Source: Zhenpiania hominis (GTDB lineage: Bacteria; Bacillota; Clostridia; Peptostreptococcales; Anaerovoracaceae). Taken from it: a DNA stretch of 64,000 nt. The position numbers were made by a program, and so were the translations under genes. The DNA is taken from NCBI RefSeq assembly GCF_014333425.1, contig NZ_JACRYT010000012.1:26190-90189 (forward strand), given 5' to 3'. Position 1 is the first letter of the stretch. The number at the start of each line of letters is the position of its first letter. The notes beneath the pieces were generated by a model that worked only from the letters and a program-made list of their open reading frames with translations, made no database searches and was not told where the DNA came from. Of this stretch, positions 61,541-64,000 are shown piece after piece.

Positions 61541-62623
61541 TTACAGCCCTTTATATTCTTTCAGGAAATTTACCAACAGCTGCACGGTATATTCCATGTC
61601 ATCCATGTTAACCGTTCCTACAGCCGTATGCATATATCTCTGCGGGATGCAGATTCCTCCCGCGAGCACGCCGCAACCGCTCATAGCCGCCGACCACGCG
61701 TCAGTGCCGCCTCCTGTCATAACTTCCCGCTGGAACGGAATGTTATGCTTTTTCGCGGTCTGAATCAGCGCGCTGGTCACCTTCCGCGGCACGTTGTTTC
61801 CTGTCGCGCCCAGAATCGGATCCCAGTCGTAGAACTTGATTCCCGGACCCGCGCCCATACGCTCGGAACATTTATTGATTTCCACACCCGGCGTATCGCC
61901 TGTCAGAGTTACATCTACCGCCAGAAACAGTTCCGGATTCAGACGGTTTGCCAGAGGCGCGCCGCTGCGCATTCCGACTTCTTCCTGAACCGATCCCACC
62001 ATGCAGACCGTCACATCCAGCTCTTCATCCTGCAGACGTCTCAGCGCTTCCACTAAAACCGCGCAGCCCGCGCGGTCGTCGACGGATTTTCCGGTATAGA
62101 ACTTACCGTTGTTGAGGACATAGCCTTCTCTGGCAAAGCCCATATAATCACCGGCTTCCACGCCCAGGGCCTGTGTTTCTTCCCTGGAAGTCGTGCCGAA
62201 ATCCACATACAGATCTTCAATTTTAATTACTTTTTCATGATCCTCTTCCGTCATAATATGCGCCGGTTTTGAGCCCGTCACGCCATACACTTTTTTCCCG
62301 CTTTCAGTCATAACCACCATATCCTGGTTGACCGCCGTACGGTCGTCATGGTAGCCTACCGGCAGAAAACGGCCGATTCCATTATCTTCAATATAGTTGA
62401 GAATAAAACCGATTTCATCCATATGCGCGGAAAGAACAATCTTACGTTCTCTGTCTTTTCCGTATTTGATAAAAATCTGACTGCCGAGAGGGTCTTCAAT
62501 GTGTTCATCATAAAGCCCTTCCATCTCCTTGCGGAGCGCCGCGGCAGTTTCTTCCTCATTCCCGGACACCCCGAAGGTGTTGTCCAGATTGTATAAGGTT
62601 TCCAGTAGCTTGTTGTTAATCAT
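61541..62623 (-). CDS. M42-family aminopeptidase
   Basis: 360 residues. Dinuclear-metal peptidase, usually a tetrahedral dodecamer that trims peptides in the cytoplasm. Ligands in order: His in LSAHMDEIGF near 62, bridging Asp in VDDRAGCAVL, catalytic EE in VQEEVGMRSG, Asp in VDVTLTGDTP and the last His in IPQRYMHTAVG. AGAGGTG precedes the ATG. Lies 13 bases after the antiporter gene, probably cotranscribed. Confidence 0.93.
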   Translation of the reverse strand: MINNKLLETLYNLDNTFGVSGNEEETAAALRKEMEGLYDEHIEDPLGSQIFIKYGKDRERKIVLSAHMDEIGFILNYIEDNGIGRFLPVGYHDDRTAVNQDMVVMTESGKKVYGVTGSKPAHIMTEEDHEKVIKIEDLYVDFGTTSREETQALGVEAGDYMGFAREGYVLNNGKFYTGKSVDDRAGCAVLVEALRRLQDEELDVTVCMVGSVQEEVGMRSGAPLANRLNPELFLAVDVTLTGDTPGVEINKCSERMGAGPGIKFYDWDPILGATGNNVPRKVTSALIQTAKKHNIPFQREVMTGGGTDAWSAAMSGCGVLAGGICIPQRYMHTAVGTVNMDDMEYTVQLLVNFLKEYKGL

Positions 62624-62636
62624 ATTATCACACCTC

Positions 62637-63908
62637 TTACATCACAAATCCGCAAATGAGATACAGGATAAAGGTAATTCCACCTGAAATACACGCGTAT
62701 GGAAGCGTTGCGAACATCAGGTCGATAGACTTAATCTCACATCCCTGCGCGCACATAATAACGCCGTCTCCGTAAAGGCAGGTATTGCTTCCGAAGGCCG
62801 CTCCGGAGAACACCGCCGCCGAAGCCAGGATCGGATCAACGCCCATCGCGTTGGCAAGAGGAACCACCAGCGGCAGAATAATCGCTGCCAAATCCCAGAA
62901 GCATCCGGTCGCGTAAGCATATACGCCGCAAACCAGAAATACCACCGCGGGAAGGAACGCGCCTTTCATGATCGGCGTCGTAATTTCAATAATAAAGTTC
63001 GCAAGTCCCAGATCTGTGTTAGCGGACTGTACCGCGAACGCCAGAACAGACAGAACCAGTACAAAACCCATGCTCATAACGCCATCAAAGCAGTATGACA
63101 GGAATTCTTTGAATTTCATTTTTCTCTGTGCCAGATAAAGGATGGCGGCAGTAACTACTCCGGCCATCGATCCGTACAGGACTTCGCTGCCGCACAGCAG
63201 TGTCACCGCGATCATAACAATCAGCGGAAGCAGAAAGTTCCAGGGATGCGCCTTATATCCTTCCGGCAGCTCTTCCTCTTTAAATTCCGGATCAACGGCT
63301 TCCACGCCTCCTCCTACCGGGAATACGTCTCCAGTCTGTTCCGCCCGCAGCGCGTCTCTTTTAATCGCGCCTAATTTCGGGAACAGCCCCAGCGCATGGA
63401 GAAACACCATAATAACCATCAGCCACGCGTAGAACGTCAGAGGCATCGCTTTCAGATACGCGCCCATTCCGGTTCCGCCTACGGTCACCCCTTCCGACTC
63501 CAGAAGGGTCGCGAAGTAAACGGCCCAGGAAGAAAGCGGGATCAGAATGCAGACCGGAGCCGCCACGCAATTTACAACATACGCGAGCTGCGTTCTCGGA
63601 ATCCGCAGGCGGTCTGTAATCCCCTTCATGGTCGTTCCCACCGCCAGATTGTTCAGATAATCATCCAGGAAAATGATGACTCCCAGAATGGCAGTACCGG
63701 TCAGAGCCTGTCTCTTCGTATGAATGAACCGTCCCGCCCAGATGCCGAAGTCTTTTACCGCGTGGGATTTCTCAAATAGAATAATGAGAATACCGAACAT
63801 GGCAATTACCAGCAGCAGCCACTGCAGGGACTCATTCGTCATGGAAGAGTACAACGCTCCCACCCATTTGCTCACAGCGCCTGTTGTGGTCAAGCGTTTT
63901 TGTAACAC
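62637..63908 (-). pseudogene. NhaC-family Na+/H+ antiporter, N-terminally truncated
   Basis: 423 residues, about ten membrane helices, including FLDDYLNNLAVGTTMKG and CFWDLAAIILPLVVPLANAMG, typical of NhaC antiporters (usually 450-500 residues). The first two helices are missing. The open frame begins at a GTG (63908) directly after TAG CCA TAA, with no ribosome site. The protein-like part starts at about TTGAVSKWVGALYSSM. This looks like truncation by an insertion or rearrangement near 63900. Confidence 0.6.
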
Positions 63909-64000
63909 TTATGGCTAAAAAATATCGATTTATGCAATTCGAGCTTGATATGGTGTTTGATACCCATTGAAACTATGAGGGCGCACATGATTATATGTGA
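63909..64000. other. Non-homologous flank at the truncated antiporter, possibly a mobile-element end
   Basis: Sequence beyond the antiporter frame is A+T-rich, with a small dyad CACAT-N6-ATGTG (63984-63999). It has no open frame in the window. It could be the end of an insertion sequence, but no terminal inverted repeat can be confirmed. Confidence 0.3.

Overview
This window looks like chromosomal DNA from an anaerobic, low-to-mid G+C Gram-positive bacterium of the class Clostridia. An amino-acid-fermenting relative of the Eubacteriales family XIII/Anaerovoracaceae group is possible, but I cannot prove it without a search. The grounds are two T-box leaders, strong AGGAGG ribosome binding sites, the murB-PHP-rapZ-whiA cluster, scpA/scpB, an OpuC-type transporter, radical-SAM and ferredoxin-like proteins, and the absence of respiratory genes. 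Most genes lie on the minus strand in short operons with overlapping ends. There is no CRISPR array and no rRNA operon.

Layout: 1-3 kb holds a degenerate Fic-like protein, an MgtC-family membrane protein, a MoaA-like protein that has lost its radical-SAM cysteines, and a YfcE-type phosphodiesterase. 3-7.3 kb is carA-carB behind a promoter with an ArgR-like box. 7.3-10.1 kb is a D-serine dehydratase, hotdog thioesterase and D-2-hydroxyacid dehydrogenase cluster. 10.2-10.6 kb carries two divergent tRNAs (Arg-ACG, Thr-CGT). 10.8-14 kb has a GGDEF protein, a broken or recoded tyrosine recombinase and a zinc-ribbon membrane protein. 14.1-15.95 kb is a TrpB2-type tryptophan synthase beta chain under a tryptophan T-box. 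16-22.7 kb has a PyrK-like flavoprotein, a D-Ala-D-Ala carboxypeptidase, a MATE pump, scpB-scpA-mtnA and a CDF transporter. 22.7-26.9 kb is a putative polyamine/amino-acid catabolic module: a putrescine-type aminotransferase, an APC permease and a divergent MarR regulator. 27-31.2 kb is a radical SAM gene, an OpuC-like ABC transporter and a ferredoxin-fused flavin protein. 31.4-35.3 kb is murB-PHP-rapZ-whiA-thioesterase, and 35.4-38.2 kb is argG-argH. 38.2-44.9 kb has a DUF4143 ATPase, MATE, tagO, dCMP deaminase, truA, yhbY and a lone prepilin peptidase. 45-54.6 kb has a hybrid histidine kinase, a tandem-OB protein, GNAT, a lipid kinase, folC, valS with its T-box, an Rpn-type nuclease and SseB. 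54.6-61.4 kb joins larC/larB (nickel-pincer cofactor) to a five-gene Nik/Opp-type transporter. 61.5-64 kb has an M42 peptidase and a 5'-truncated NhaC-family antiporter at the edge.

Working together: carbamoyl-phosphate synthesis and argG/argH have promoters with ArgR-like half-sites, which suggests shared arginine control. TrpB2 under a Trp T-box points to indole salvage. The APC/aminotransferase/MarR block is probably a substrate-responsive amine catabolism unit. The larBC-transporter block is a candidate nickel uptake and cofactor unit.

The most unusual signals are these: two genes whose reading frame is restored exactly by -1 slippage on A AAA AAC / A AAA AAG heptamers (or by one missing A in a homopolymer); a nickel-cofactor/transporter linkage whose binding protein ends in a His-Pro-His-Gly-His motif; paired palindromes in two intergenic regions; a cysteine-less MoaA-like protein; and a Fic-like protein without its catalytic loop residues.
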